Source: Chloroflexota bacterium (GTDB taxonomy: Bacteria; Chloroflexota; Anaerolineae; Aggregatilineales; Phototrophicaceae). Taken from it: DNA of 57,187 bases. The translations under genes were made by a program, and so were the position numbers. Below the pieces are notes generated by a model that had not been told where the DNA came from, ran no database searches, and worked only from the letters and a program-made list of their open reading frames with translations. Below, piece after piece: positions 50,802 through 57,187 of the stretch; position 1 is the first letter of the stretch; every line of letters starts with the position of its first letter. The stretch spans positions 1-57,187 of the forward strand of contig JAPOXG010000108.1 in assembly GCA_026707225.1 (NCBI GenBank), given 5' to 3'.

Positions 50802-51602
50802 ATGAAAATCCAACATGTCGCCTTAACTGATCGCTTATGCTTCGCTGCCATCCTCGCAGTCGGCTGGGCATTGCTTGGCGCCTTGCTCTATCTCGCTTTC
50901 GATATGACGATTGGCATCTATGCGTCAAGCAACCCGCCGCGCCGCGCCCTGATGTACGCCACAATGGTCATCGCCTTCGCCTTTCTGCAGCGGCATCTAA
51001 TTGCGCGCTGCTTTCGCGTCAACCTTCAACATTGGCTGCGCTGGACAGTCGCCGGCGTAGCTGTTGGCGCGCTTTGCCATGAGATTTTCACCGCCGCTAT
51101 CTCATCGCCGGCCGCGTTCTGGTGGCATCGCCGCATCAGCCCGCCGCCCTCCGCGCAGGATCTTTTTATTGCGGATGCCTACCACGCCATTCGTTGGTTC
51201 TTCCGCTTTGGGCTGGTGGCTTTCTTCCAGTATTTCGCCTTGCCGAGAGATTTGCCGAGCCGCCGGCTATGGCTGCTTGCTTCGGTTGTCGCCGCGCCGC
51301 TTTGGCATGCGCATAGCTGGATTGCCGTTATCATTCTCGCGCTGGCGCTGGATCGCATCGCTCTCAGACGCTATCGGTTTCACTTTGATGGAGTCTCGGG
51401 GAAACACAGCCAGCCTAACTTTGATTCGCGCAAAGTAAGCGCTACTCTTCGTTCGCCAAACTCCCCAGCGCCAAGCTCAACGCCTCCTGTTCCTCGCCCG
51501 TCTCCAACTCGGCTGACAAGTCCGGACCATCGGGAAAGACAGTCCAGCGAATCTCAAGCGCCAGCTCGCCCGCTGCGGACGCATCCGCTGGAACCTGCAT
51601 GA
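50802..51602 (+). CDS. Polytopic membrane protein of unknown function
   Basis: About 266 residues with five or six hydrophobic segments (~10-32, 46-62, 76-92, 126-146, 156-190). No family is recognised. The last ~50 codons, a Ser/Pro-rich tail (SPNSPAPSSTPPVPRPSPTR), lie opposite the 3' end of the convergent GT39-like gene. They have the composition of an antisense shadow. The original end was probably near 51440 and has been extended by loss of its stop codon, or the gene is slightly damaged. Confidence 0.5.
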   Translation: MKIQHVALTDRLCFAAILAVGWALLGALLYLAFDMTIGIYASSNPPRRALMYATMVIAFAFLQRHLIARCFRVNLQHWLRWTVAGVAVGALCHEIFTAAISSPAAFWWHRRISPPPSAQDLFIADAYHAIRWFFRFGLVAFFQYFALPRDLPSRRLWLLASVVAAPLWHAHSWIAVIILALALDRIALRRYRFHFDGVSGKHSQPNFDSRKVSATLRSPNSPAPSSTPPVPRPSPTRLTSPDHRERQSSESQAPARPLRTHPLEPA

Positions 51603-53262
51603 TGTATTCATCGCGGTAGTCGGTATGCAGCGTCATCCAGGGATGCGGCATCGCGCCCCAGCCGGGCCAAGTCTCGAACTCCGTAATCACATTGGCGCCC
51701 TCGTCGACCAGACTTAAGACCAGCGCGTATGCCAGGGGCGATTGCTCATGGACGCGCCAATAAAGCGTGACCGGGATTTCGTCGCCCGCGCTCCAGTTTT
51801 GCGCCAGTGGGATTTCATAGGCGGTCAAGCGCAGGTCGCCCCAGCGCGCATCGGCGGGAGTGGCGCTTGCCAGAGGGCGATCCACCGCTGGAGGATGATC
51901 ATAATTGGGCATGATGTAGAGAAATGGCGCAAGCAGACTGAAAGCCAGCATGGGCAAGACGATCAGCAGTTTGGGGATGCGCAGCGCGTGGATGCCCAGC
52001 GCCAGCAGCAGGCTCGCCGATGTGATGTAGGGAAAGAGCAGGCGCCCGGTGCTGGCCCAGGTCTGCAGGCTCCAGGCGATGAGCGCGCCCCCGCCCAGAG
52101 CCAGCAGCAGAGCGAGAAAGCCGACGGCGCTGACCACCTGCGGCGATCGGCGCTGTCGCGTCAGATACAGGACGACGCCAAGCGCGCCGACCACCGTCAG
52201 CAAGTCCATCAGACGATAAAAGACCCCGTCAACGACAATGTTAAATGCGCCGAAGACCGCCCAGTAGCTGACGCGCAATCCCTCAAACTCCTCGGCGATC
52301 AGCTGCCCGAGGGAGATTGATCGCCTTCCAAAATAATCCAGCATGGTAGCGGTCCCGAAGAGTTCGCCGTAGAGCGCCAGATTGCGCCCATACCACCACA
52401 GGGCAATGATCAGCCAGGCGACCAGCGTCATGCCGGCGAGCTGCGAGAAACCGCGTCGATCGCGCGTCCGAATGAGCAGCCAGACCGCAGCCAGCGCCGC
52501 GACCGCGCCCAATACCAGCCCGCTGAGCTTGGCAAGCGACGCCAAGGCGATCAGCAGCGCCAATATGAAACTCCGCCGCGCCTCAAAGCCGTCGCGCAGC
52601 ATGACCAGCATCCGCCAGGCAATCAGCGCCGCCAGCATATTCACCAAGGTGTCGTTGCTCACTGACGCGCTGATGAAGAGGAATTGCGGGTTAAACGCCG
52701 TGAGAGCGCCAGCCAGCAGCGCGAAGCCCGCCTCGCCCGGCAGCAGGACGCGCGCCGACTGGCAGACCGCCCAGACCGTGACGGCGCCCATGCCCAAACT
52801 CAGCAGGCGAATCGCATACAGCGCCAGCGACGATCCGTTTAGGTCCGGCGGATAAGGCTGCTTGTAGATGACCAGATTGCGATTGCCCCGCCCCGAAGGA
52901 TCGCCGATGACGGTGAAGGGGCTCGGCAGGTAGCGCTCGGCGAAATCCCCGCTGTCGAAGGCATTCCATACCGCCGCCATCATGAGATAGTAGAGCGGCG
53001 GCTGGCTGGCTTCCTGGCCGTAAAGCTGCTCGTGATCGCCCGATTGCACAGGCAGCGTCCCAGTATCGGCGATCCACTTGATCATGCCCACATGCTGGGC
53101 GCTGTCCGACGCTTCAAAGTTGGGAGCGGCGTAGAGATAGACCAAGCCGACCAGGAAGAACAGCAGCGGCAACAGTCGCTGAAACGGCAGCGCAGGCCGC
53201 GCGCGAAGCAAATTCAATCCGACAGCCTTTCGCAATAATTCCCGCCAATCCCATTCTAGCAC
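51442..53262 (-). CDS. GT39-like polytopic glycosyltransferase (DUF2142-like)
   Basis: About 606 residues with roughly ten membrane helices. The first external loop carries the acidic EASDSAQHVGMIKWI that resembles the catalytic Asp loop of GT-C enzymes. Later helices (LLIALASLAKLSGLVLGAVA, ALWWYGRNLALYGEL) match dolichyl-phosphate-mannose-mannosyltransferase-like proteins. A C-terminal extramembrane beta domain (~480-600) follows. It probably transfers sugars from a polyprenyl carrier. GTG 53262 is chosen since upstream codons derive from an R2-like repeat. Confidence 0.8.
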   Translation of the reverse strand: MLEWDWRELLRKAVGLNLLRARPALPFQRLLPLLFFLVGLVYLYAAPNFEASDSAQHVGMIKWIADTGTLPVQSGDHEQLYGQEASQPPLYYLMMAAVWNAFDSGDFAERYLPSPFTVIGDPSGRGNRNLVIYKQPYPPDLNGSSLALYAIRLLSLGMGAVTVWAVCQSARVLLPGEAGFALLAGALTAFNPQFLFISASVSNDTLVNMLAALIAWRMLVMLRDGFEARRSFILALLIALASLAKLSGLVLGAVAALAAVWLLIRTRDRRGFSQLAGMTLVAWLIIALWWYGRNLALYGELFGTATMLDYFGRRSISLGQLIAEEFEGLRVSYWAVFGAFNIVVDGVFYRLMDLLTVVGALGVVLYLTRQRRSPQVVSAVGFLALLLALGGGALIAWSLQTWASTGRLLFPYITSASLLLALGIHALRIPKLLIVLPMLAFSLLAPFLYIMPNYDHPPAVDRPLASATPADARWGDLRLTAYEIPLAQNWSAGDEIPVTLYWRVHEQSPLAYALVLSLVDEGANVITEFETWPGWGAMPHPWMTLHTDYRDEYIMQVPADASAAGELALEIRWTVFPDGPDLSAELETGEEQEALSLALGSLANEE

Positions 53263-53414
53263 GGCTCGCTCGTCCCTCTTGTCGCCGCCTCTGCGGTAAA
53301 GAATCCTTCTGGTCCCGCTGTGTGCAGAAGCATTGCGCCTTTTGCGCATTGTTGCGCTGGGCGAGCAAACAGAAGCCCGCGCATGTGGACGCCCTCAATC
53401 ACGGCGCATGTGAA

Positions 53415-53440
53415 CGAAAAGCCCGCCACAGTGGGCGGGC
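53415..53440 (-). terminator. Terminator after the small lipoprotein gene
   Basis: On the minus strand GCCCGCC and GGCGGGC form a seven-pair stem with a short loop followed by TTTTCG, ~70 bp past the stop at 53511. Confidence 0.6.
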
Positions 53441-53510
53441 TAGCGGATAGCGAGGCCAGCTTATTGAGCCTCGGCAAGCAGGCGGGTCTCGCCCTCACTC
53501 ATCAGCAATG

Positions 53511-53915
53511 TCAAAATCTGCATCCTCCCCCGGCTGCAGTCCTGGCTTGAAAGGGACCCAGCCAATACCAAAAACTCCCGCTCCAGAGTAGCGTACGCGA
53601 CGAGCCCCGGCTGGTTCGGGCGCTGCCGGCAAGGCTCCAAGCGCCGTCGCTGTCCGTGACGCTCCAGGAAATATTGCCTTGATAACCATTGTCGTAACGA
53701 ACGAATCCAGAGAGACTTATTTTGGGCTTGGGAGTGTTTGGTCGTCGACCATTCACTGTCGCCGCGCAACTGACATTCTGCCCCTCGCTCATCCGGCTTG
53801 GCTCCGCCACCGCATCATTTGACCGCGCCGTTGGGTTTGGAAGCGCTTCCTGCGCGCAAGCCACAATTGTTACGACAAACAACAACAACGCTATAATCGC
53901 CGATCTCTTCATCAT
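53511..53915 (-). CDS. Small secreted lipoprotein
   Basis: A 134-residue protein with a type II signal peptide (SAIIALLLFVVTIVACAQ) and a lipobox VAC. The mature part has Ig/beta-like strands (NVSCAATVNGRRP, KISLSGFVRYDNGYQGNISW). GGAGGG seven bases upstream of ATG 53915 fixes the start. The C-terminus reads into low-similarity sequence and an adjacent frame stays open to 53495, so a late frameshift may have altered its end. The function is unknown. Confidence 0.65.
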   Translation of the reverse strand: MMKRSAIIALLLFVVTIVACAQEALPNPTARSNDAVAEPSRMSEGQNVSCAATVNGRRPNTPKPKISLSGFVRYDNGYQGNISWSVTDSDGAWSLAGSARTSRGSSRTLLWSGSFWYWLGPFQARTAAGGGCRF

Positions 53916-54170
53916 GTCTCTACCCTCCGTGCCTGGATGACGAATGTCAAGAATTTCATCTTAAGGCGGCAAATAAGAACTTGTCAATGAAATCCTGTAT
54001 CTTTTGCACAAATAAATTTGTAAAATCTTTGTCGCTTTATCTAGTTTCATACCGGTTTCAAAGCCAATTACGTCTTGTTTCGAGGAGCGTCATGGTTATT
54101 GGCTATTGATGCTATACTGCGTTCACCATCGCTCGGAAAATATTCAGATATTGGAGAAAGCGTTCTTCAA

Positions 54171-55103
54171 ATGAAACTCATCATCGACACCGACGCCGGC
54201 GTGGACGACGCCCAAGCCATCATGCTCGCTTTGACGCATCCCGGCGTCGATGTGCTGGCCATCACCACGCTCACCGGCAATGTACACATCCGCCAGGTCA
54301 ATCCCAACGTTTTGACCATCCTCGAGATTATGGGGCGCGATGTACCGGTTCACGCCGGCATCGACCGGCCGCTGATCTCAGAGTGGGAGGACGCCGCCGA
54401 ATTCCACGGTGGCGATGGGCTGGGCAATTACCGCGACCGCCCCGCTCTCACCCGTTCTATCGAAGATGAGCACGCCGTACTGGCGCTGCTGCGGCTGTCG
54501 CGCGAATACGACGGCGAGCTGACCCTGATCGCGCTCGGCCCCCTGACCAATATCGCCGCCGCCGTCAGGCTCGATCCCGCATTCCCGGCGCGCGTCAAGC
54601 AATTTGTCTTCATGGGCGGCACGATCGCGGCGCAAGGCAACACGCCCATCGTCACCGCCGAATACAATATCTGGACCGATCCCGAAGCAGCCGCCATCAC
54701 GCTGGCCGCCTTCGATGACGCGACCATGCTCAGCTGGGAGACGACCCTGACGCACGGCTTCCCCTGGGACCAGTTCAACGCGCTTTGCGCCATCGACACG
54801 GTCAGCGGGCGTTTCTTCCGCGATATCTCACAGGAGACGGCGCAGCGGCTGCAAACGACTTACGGGCGTCCCGCTTATCTGCTGCCCGATCCGCTGGCGA
54901 TGGCGATCACGCTGCGTCCCGACTTTATTCGCCAAAGCGGCAAGTTCTACACCACGGTCGAGCTCAACGGCGCGCGCACGCGTGGACAAACCGTCATCGA
55001 TTACACCGGCATCAGCGGCCAGGCGCCCAATGTCAACATCATCCAGGCGCTGGATACCGATGGCGTCTACCAGCTCTTTGTTGATGCGCTGTCGCAAACA
55101 TGA
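54171..55103 (+). CDS. Inosine-uridine-preferring nucleoside hydrolase family protein, second copy
   Basis: A 310-residue enzyme with the calcium site IIDTDAGVDDAQAIML, LIALGPLTNIAAAVRL and FVFMGGTIAAQGNTP. It differs clearly from the 37.0-kb enzyme (e.g. WETTLTHGFPWDQF), so the two probably prefer different nucleosides. ATG 54171 is the family start; GGAG lies 15 bases upstream, a long spacing. Stand-alone, followed by a GxxExxY element. Confidence 0.93.
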   Translation: MKLIIDTDAGVDDAQAIMLALTHPGVDVLAITTLTGNVHIRQVNPNVLTILEIMGRDVPVHAGIDRPLISEWEDAAEFHGGDGLGNYRDRPALTRSIEDEHAVLALLRLSREYDGELTLIALGPLTNIAAAVRLDPAFPARVKQFVFMGGTIAAQGNTPIVTAEYNIWTDPEAAAITLAAFDDATMLSWETTLTHGFPWDQFNALCAIDTVSGRFFRDISQETAQRLQTTYGRPAYLLPDPLAMAITLRPDFIRQSGKFYTTVELNGARTRGQTVIDYTGISGQAPNVNIIQALDTDGVYQLFVDALSQT

Positions 55104-55167
55104 ACGACATTTGGGCAAACTATTGCGAGTGTAATATATCCTCGTGAGTAGAAGAGATTCACCACAG

Positions 55168-55255
55168 CCGCTCGGCGGCAGCGAATAGAATCAACCGCGC
55201 TCACACAAAATGACAAGCCCACTCCTCGCGCGCGCAAGGGGGTTTATCAAATAAG
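55168..55255 (+). repeat. 88-bp insert, identical to 43883-43970
   Basis: Placed between CACCACAG and AGGCACAGAG of the R2 arm, at the same point as in the other element. Contains a CGCT-N7-AGCG hairpin at its left end. Confidence 0.85.
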
Positions 55256-55292
55256 AGGCACAGAGAACACAGAGAAAGAAGGCTAAGAGACT

Positions 55293-55673
55293 GTGGACGA
55301 TTTACAAGATCAAGATCCGTTGACTTACAAGATAATTGGCGCAGCCATACAAGTACATCGCGCTTTGGGTCCTGGCTTGTTGGAAGAACTGTACGAAGAA
55401 GCATTCGGCATAGAATTGGAGGAGCGCAATTTGCAATTTGAGCGGCAACGGCGGATTGATGTCGTTTACAAAGGAAGAGACATCGGTGACATGTATGCTG
55501 ACATCGTGGTGGAAAATGCTGTCATTGTAGAATTGAAATCCGTTCAAAGTCTGCATCAGATTCACATGGCTCAACTGATGACCTACATGAAACTCATGAA
55601 TCTCAAGAAGGGACTGCTCATTAACTTTAATGTGAGCGTCCTGAAAAAAGGCATCAAACGGATTGCGCTTTAG
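55293..55673 (+). CDS. GxxExxY protein
   Basis: A 126-residue intact member of the GxxExxY family (TIGR04256-like): the motif is in GPGLLEELYEEAFG, then ERQRRIDVVYKGRDIGDMYA, VIVELKSVQSLHQIHMAQLM and KKGLLINFNV. An Asp...ExK arrangement (DIVVENAVIVELKS) recalls PD-(D/E)XK nuclease folds, but activity is unproven. GTG 55293 is the likely start. It is flanked by R2 repeats, as often seen for this family, and a broken sister is at 44.0-44.4 kb. Confidence 0.9.
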   Translation: MDDLQDQDPLTYKIIGAAIQVHRALGPGLLEELYEEAFGIELEERNLQFERQRRIDVVYKGRDIGDMYADIVVENAVIVELKSVQSLHQIHMAQLMTYMKLMNLKKGLLINFNVSVLKKGIKRIAL

Positions 55674-55717
55674 TCTAATTCCTCTGTGCCCTCTGTGTCT
55701 CTGTGGTGAATTGAACG

Positions 55718-56809
55718 GTGACAACTCCGCAAATCCAGAACCTGCTTTCGGACATCAGCGCCGACCCGGCCCTTGCGCCCGAGGCCCTCTTCGCCCGCCT
55801 CTCGCGCCTGTTGGCCGCGCCCGCGCCCGCCAACAGCTGCGCGCTGCCCGGCACAGTCGGCGATGTGATAGAGGCGCTCGCCGACGAACTCGGCTTGACC
55901 TGCGCGCCCGTCGGCTCGACCGGGAACCTCGCTATCGAAATCGGCGACCGCGCCGCCCCGCTCGACCTGCTGGTCAGCGCCCACATGGATCGCCCCTGCT
56001 TCCGCGTCCGCAACCTGGCGGAAGCGACCCTCTATCCGCTTTGCGCCATCCGCGTGCCCGTGGCTGGCTACATTTGCGACGCGGTTGCGCTGCGCTACGT
56101 CGCCGGGCGCGTGACCATCGCCGCGCGAGGTCAACTGCGCTTTGACTGGCGAGACGGCGATTATCGCATCACGTTTCAGCCTGCCAGCGGCGAGCTCCAT
56201 AAGGGCGATACGGTGATGATGCAGGCTGCGCCGCAACTGCGCGACGGGCTGGTCATCGGGGCGGGACTGGATAATGCCATCGGCGTGTTGCTCGCGCTGC
56301 TCAGCGCCCAGGCGCTACAGGAATACGCCGCCGACGCCATCGCCGGTCGCAAGATCCTCTTCGCCTTCACCGATCAGGAAGAGGGTCCGCCGATCGGCCT
56401 CTTCGGGCAGGGCGCCTCGCGTTTGGCGCATTGCATCGAGCAGCCCCGCCTCGGCTTCATCAATATCGACGGGCACAACGTCGATGAAGCGGCGGGGCAG
56501 GTCTTGGGCGTCGGCGCGTCGCATGCCTTCGTCTCCGGCGATGGCCGCGGCTCGGTCGTTCCAATGAATGATCAAGCGCTGGCCGAGTCGCTGGCGGCGC
56601 GGGTCAATCAAGCGCGGCCTGGCACGGCGCGCATGAATTACAGCTATGTTTCGCGCAGCGACGACATGCTGCTGAGCCTGTGGTCGCGCCCCTTGGGTTT
56701 GACCGGCGTCATCGTTGCGGACGCGCATACGGCCGAGGAGACGGCGGCGCTGGACGATATCGTATCGGCGGCGCATTGGATTCCGACTTTTGTCCAGCAG
56801 ATTTTGTAG
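55718..56809 (+). CDS. M42-like metallo-aminopeptidase / M20-type peptidase
   Basis: A 363-residue di-zinc peptidase: HMDRP (metal His and Asp), AGLDNAIGV (bridging Asp), DQEEGPPIG (catalytic Glu pair), an Asp in GFINIDGHNVDE and a C-terminal His in DAHTAEET. This matches the M42/M18/M20 group, probably an aminopeptidase or deacylase in the cytosol. The start is GTG 55718, eight bases after the R2 arm. Ordinary reading otherwise. Confidence 0.85.
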   Translation: MTTPQIQNLLSDISADPALAPEALFARLSRLLAAPAPANSCALPGTVGDVIEALADELGLTCAPVGSTGNLAIEIGDRAAPLDLLVSAHMDRPCFRVRNLAEATLYPLCAIRVPVAGYICDAVALRYVAGRVTIAARGQLRFDWRDGDYRITFQPASGELHKGDTVMMQAAPQLRDGLVIGAGLDNAIGVLLALLSAQALQEYAADAIAGRKILFAFTDQEEGPPIGLFGQGASRLAHCIEQPRLGFINIDGHNVDEAAGQVLGVGASHAFVSGDGRGSVVPMNDQALAESLAARVNQARPGTARMNYSYVSRSDDMLLSLWSRPLGLTGVIVADAHTAEETAALDDIVSAAHWIPTFVQQIL

Positions 56810-56876
56810 GCAGCGGCCTGTAACATGAAGTCATGTTCCCCGGACGAATTTTCTGAATAAGTGATACGATATTGAA

Positions 56877-56892
56877 GGCGAAATCCTTCGCC
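56877..56892 (+). terminator. Weak hairpin after the peptidase gene
   Basis: GGCGAA-ATCC-TTCGCC, a six-pair hairpin without a U-tract, ~70 bp past the peptidase stop. It could be a terminator or part of the RNA described next. Confidence 0.35.
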
Positions 56893-56947
56893 AGAAAGCA
56901 AACAAGCGCCGGGCCGGGCGCTTGTTTATTCTGAGAGGAGGTGGCCG

Positions 56948-57043
56948 ATGAACGGTTACGTTAGCATTAGGCTAACCGTTCGTGCCCACGGGCTTGTCTT
57001 GCTCGTGGTCATCTGGCATTTCAGACATGCCAGACGGCAATAG
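56948..57043 (+). CDS. 31-residue hydrophobic peptide, possible type I toxin-like peptide
   Basis: ATG 56948 is preceded by GAGGAGGTG (56937-56944... eight-base match to the anti-Shine-Dalgarno) with short spacing. The peptide starts MNGYVSIRLTVRAHG, has a hydrophobic stretch GLVLLVVIWHF and ends basic (RHARRQ). Small size, one hydrophobic core, a basic tail, a strong ribosome binding site and flanking hairpins with a terminator are the combination seen in type I toxin mRNAs. I found no antisense promoter, so toxicity and an antitoxin RNA are unproven. Confidence 0.5.
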   Translation: MNGYVSIRLTVRAHGLVLLVVIWHFRHARRQ

Positions 57044-57048
57044 CCGGG

Positions 57049-57078
57049 TACTCCCCTTAGTTATTGCTAAGGGGAGTA
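57049..57078 (+). terminator. Strong terminator of the small-peptide RNA
   Basis: TACTCCCCTTAG-TTATTG-CTAAGGGGAGTA, a perfect 12-pair stem six bases after the peptide stop codon, followed by TATTCAATT. It works in either direction by sequence. Confidence 0.75.
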
Positions 57079-57187
57079 TATTCAATTCCTGGGGCATTTG
57101 TCAAGGGCATTGCAGAAAGGGAGTGGTAAATGTCAATGATATAAGAACTCCATCGGATAGAGGGTGTACTGTGGATACTTCTGGCGA
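57079..57187. other. Right-end sequence with no recognised gene
   Basis: About 110 bp to the window edge. No family-like ORF was seen; a gene may begin beyond the edge. Confidence 0.3.

Larger units (their letters stand above)
55158..55710. mobile_element. GxxExxY element, copy 2 (intact gene)
   Basis: A 553-bp segment with the same perfect terminal inverted repeats TTCACCACAG / CTGTGGTGAA as 43873-44425. It has the identical 88-bp insert on its left, an intact GxxExxY gene on the plus strand and the R2 arm on its right. The internal gene is inverted relative to the first element. Confidence 0.75.
56900..57090 (+). ncRNA. Hairpin-rich RNA carrying a 31-codon ORF
   Basis: Four strong inverted repeats follow in ~180 bp: an 11-pair stem at 56900-56927, an 8-pair stem at 56951-56980, an 8-pair stem at 57012-57034 and a 12-pair stem at 57049-57078. 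The 31-codon ORF with an excellent Shine-Dalgarno lies across the middle two. This density of perfect stems is not seen in other gaps and suggests a structured, tightly controlled small mRNA. Confidence 0.55.

Noticed and set aside
53461..53769. Alternative minus-strand frames overlapping the small lipoprotein gene.
   Set aside because: Only the 53511-53915 frame has a signal peptide and ribosome binding site; the others may reflect a late frameshift.
1..57187. tRNA or rRNA genes.
   Set aside because: No T-loop/anticodon-arm pattern or rRNA signature was recognised; a covariance-model scan would be decisive.

Overview
The window looks like chromosomal DNA from an uncultured, high-GC member of the Chloroflexota (Anaerolineae-like). 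This rests on the gene repertoire: a BMP-type nucleoside ABC transporter, several ADP-ribosylglycohydrolases, a bifunctional homocysteine methyltransferase/MTHFR, stand-alone SH3b/CARDB and TPR surface proteins with Thr/Pro/Ala linkers, a Gram-positive-like LexA site, and a dense population of short palindromic intergenic repeats. No rRNA or tRNA gene was found, so the taxonomy is an inference. No CRISPR array or complete insertion sequence was seen.

Layout. 1-5.7 kb: the 5' end of a probable M29 aminopeptidase, an AT-richer AlbA_2/Schlafen-like gene, metG with a methionine-rich leader peptide and overlapping terminator/antiterminator arms, a membrane TPR protein and a decayed thiolase. 5.8-18.8 kb: mostly housekeeping and cell-surface genes (HEAT repeat protein, LolD-like ATPase, SH3b/CARDB exoprotein, Trm9-like methyltransferase, ParB-like protein, response regulator coupled to homocysteine methyltransferase/MTHFR, lytic transglycosylase, lexA, dprA with an HTH gene, glycosyltransferase 2, small coiled-coil protein). 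18.9-23.7 kb: a four-gene Zn/Mn ABC importer operon whose two permeases carry C-terminal winged-helix/DtxR-like tails. 24.1-36.9 kb: a catabolic island (aminotransferase, PhyH dioxygenase, beta-propeller glycosidase-like protein, three tandem ADP-ribosylglycohydrolase paralogues, Asp-box sialidase-like protein, enolase-superfamily dehydratase, alpha/beta hydrolase, double SnoaL-like protein). 37.0-49.9 kb: nucleoside or ribosyl scavenging genes (nucleoside hydrolase, PfkB kinase, fourth ADP-ribosylglycohydrolase, BMP-type ABC transporter), interrupted by an AT-rich methyltransferase-nuclease fusion, a GxxExxY element and an aspartic-protease/DUF5678-like pair. 50-57 kb: secreted and membrane proteins, a GT39-like protein, a second nucleoside hydrolase, an intact GxxExxY element, an M42-type peptidase and a hairpin-rich RNA encoding a 31-residue peptide.

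How the genes may work together. The BMP-type importer would bring in nucleosides, the two nucleoside hydrolases would split them, and the PfkB kinase would phosphorylate the freed sugar. The four ADP-ribosylglycohydrolases would remove ADP-ribosyl or related glycosidic groups. The sialidase-like, enolase-superfamily and beta-propeller proteins suggest growth on decorated sugars or sugar acids. Three families of dispersed palindromic repeats lie between these genes, often inside operons.

Most notable findings: (1) a predicted ribosome-mediated attenuator upstream of metG, with Met codons at leader positions 1, 3, 9, 11 and 13 and mutually exclusive terminator/antiterminator arms; (2) a compact structured RNA encoding a small hydrophobic peptide near the right end; (3) two 553-bp elements bounded by TTCACCACAG inverted repeats, each with a GxxExxY gene (one intact, one dead) in opposite orientation and an identical 88-bp insert at the same site; (4) metal permeases fused to DtxR-like domains.
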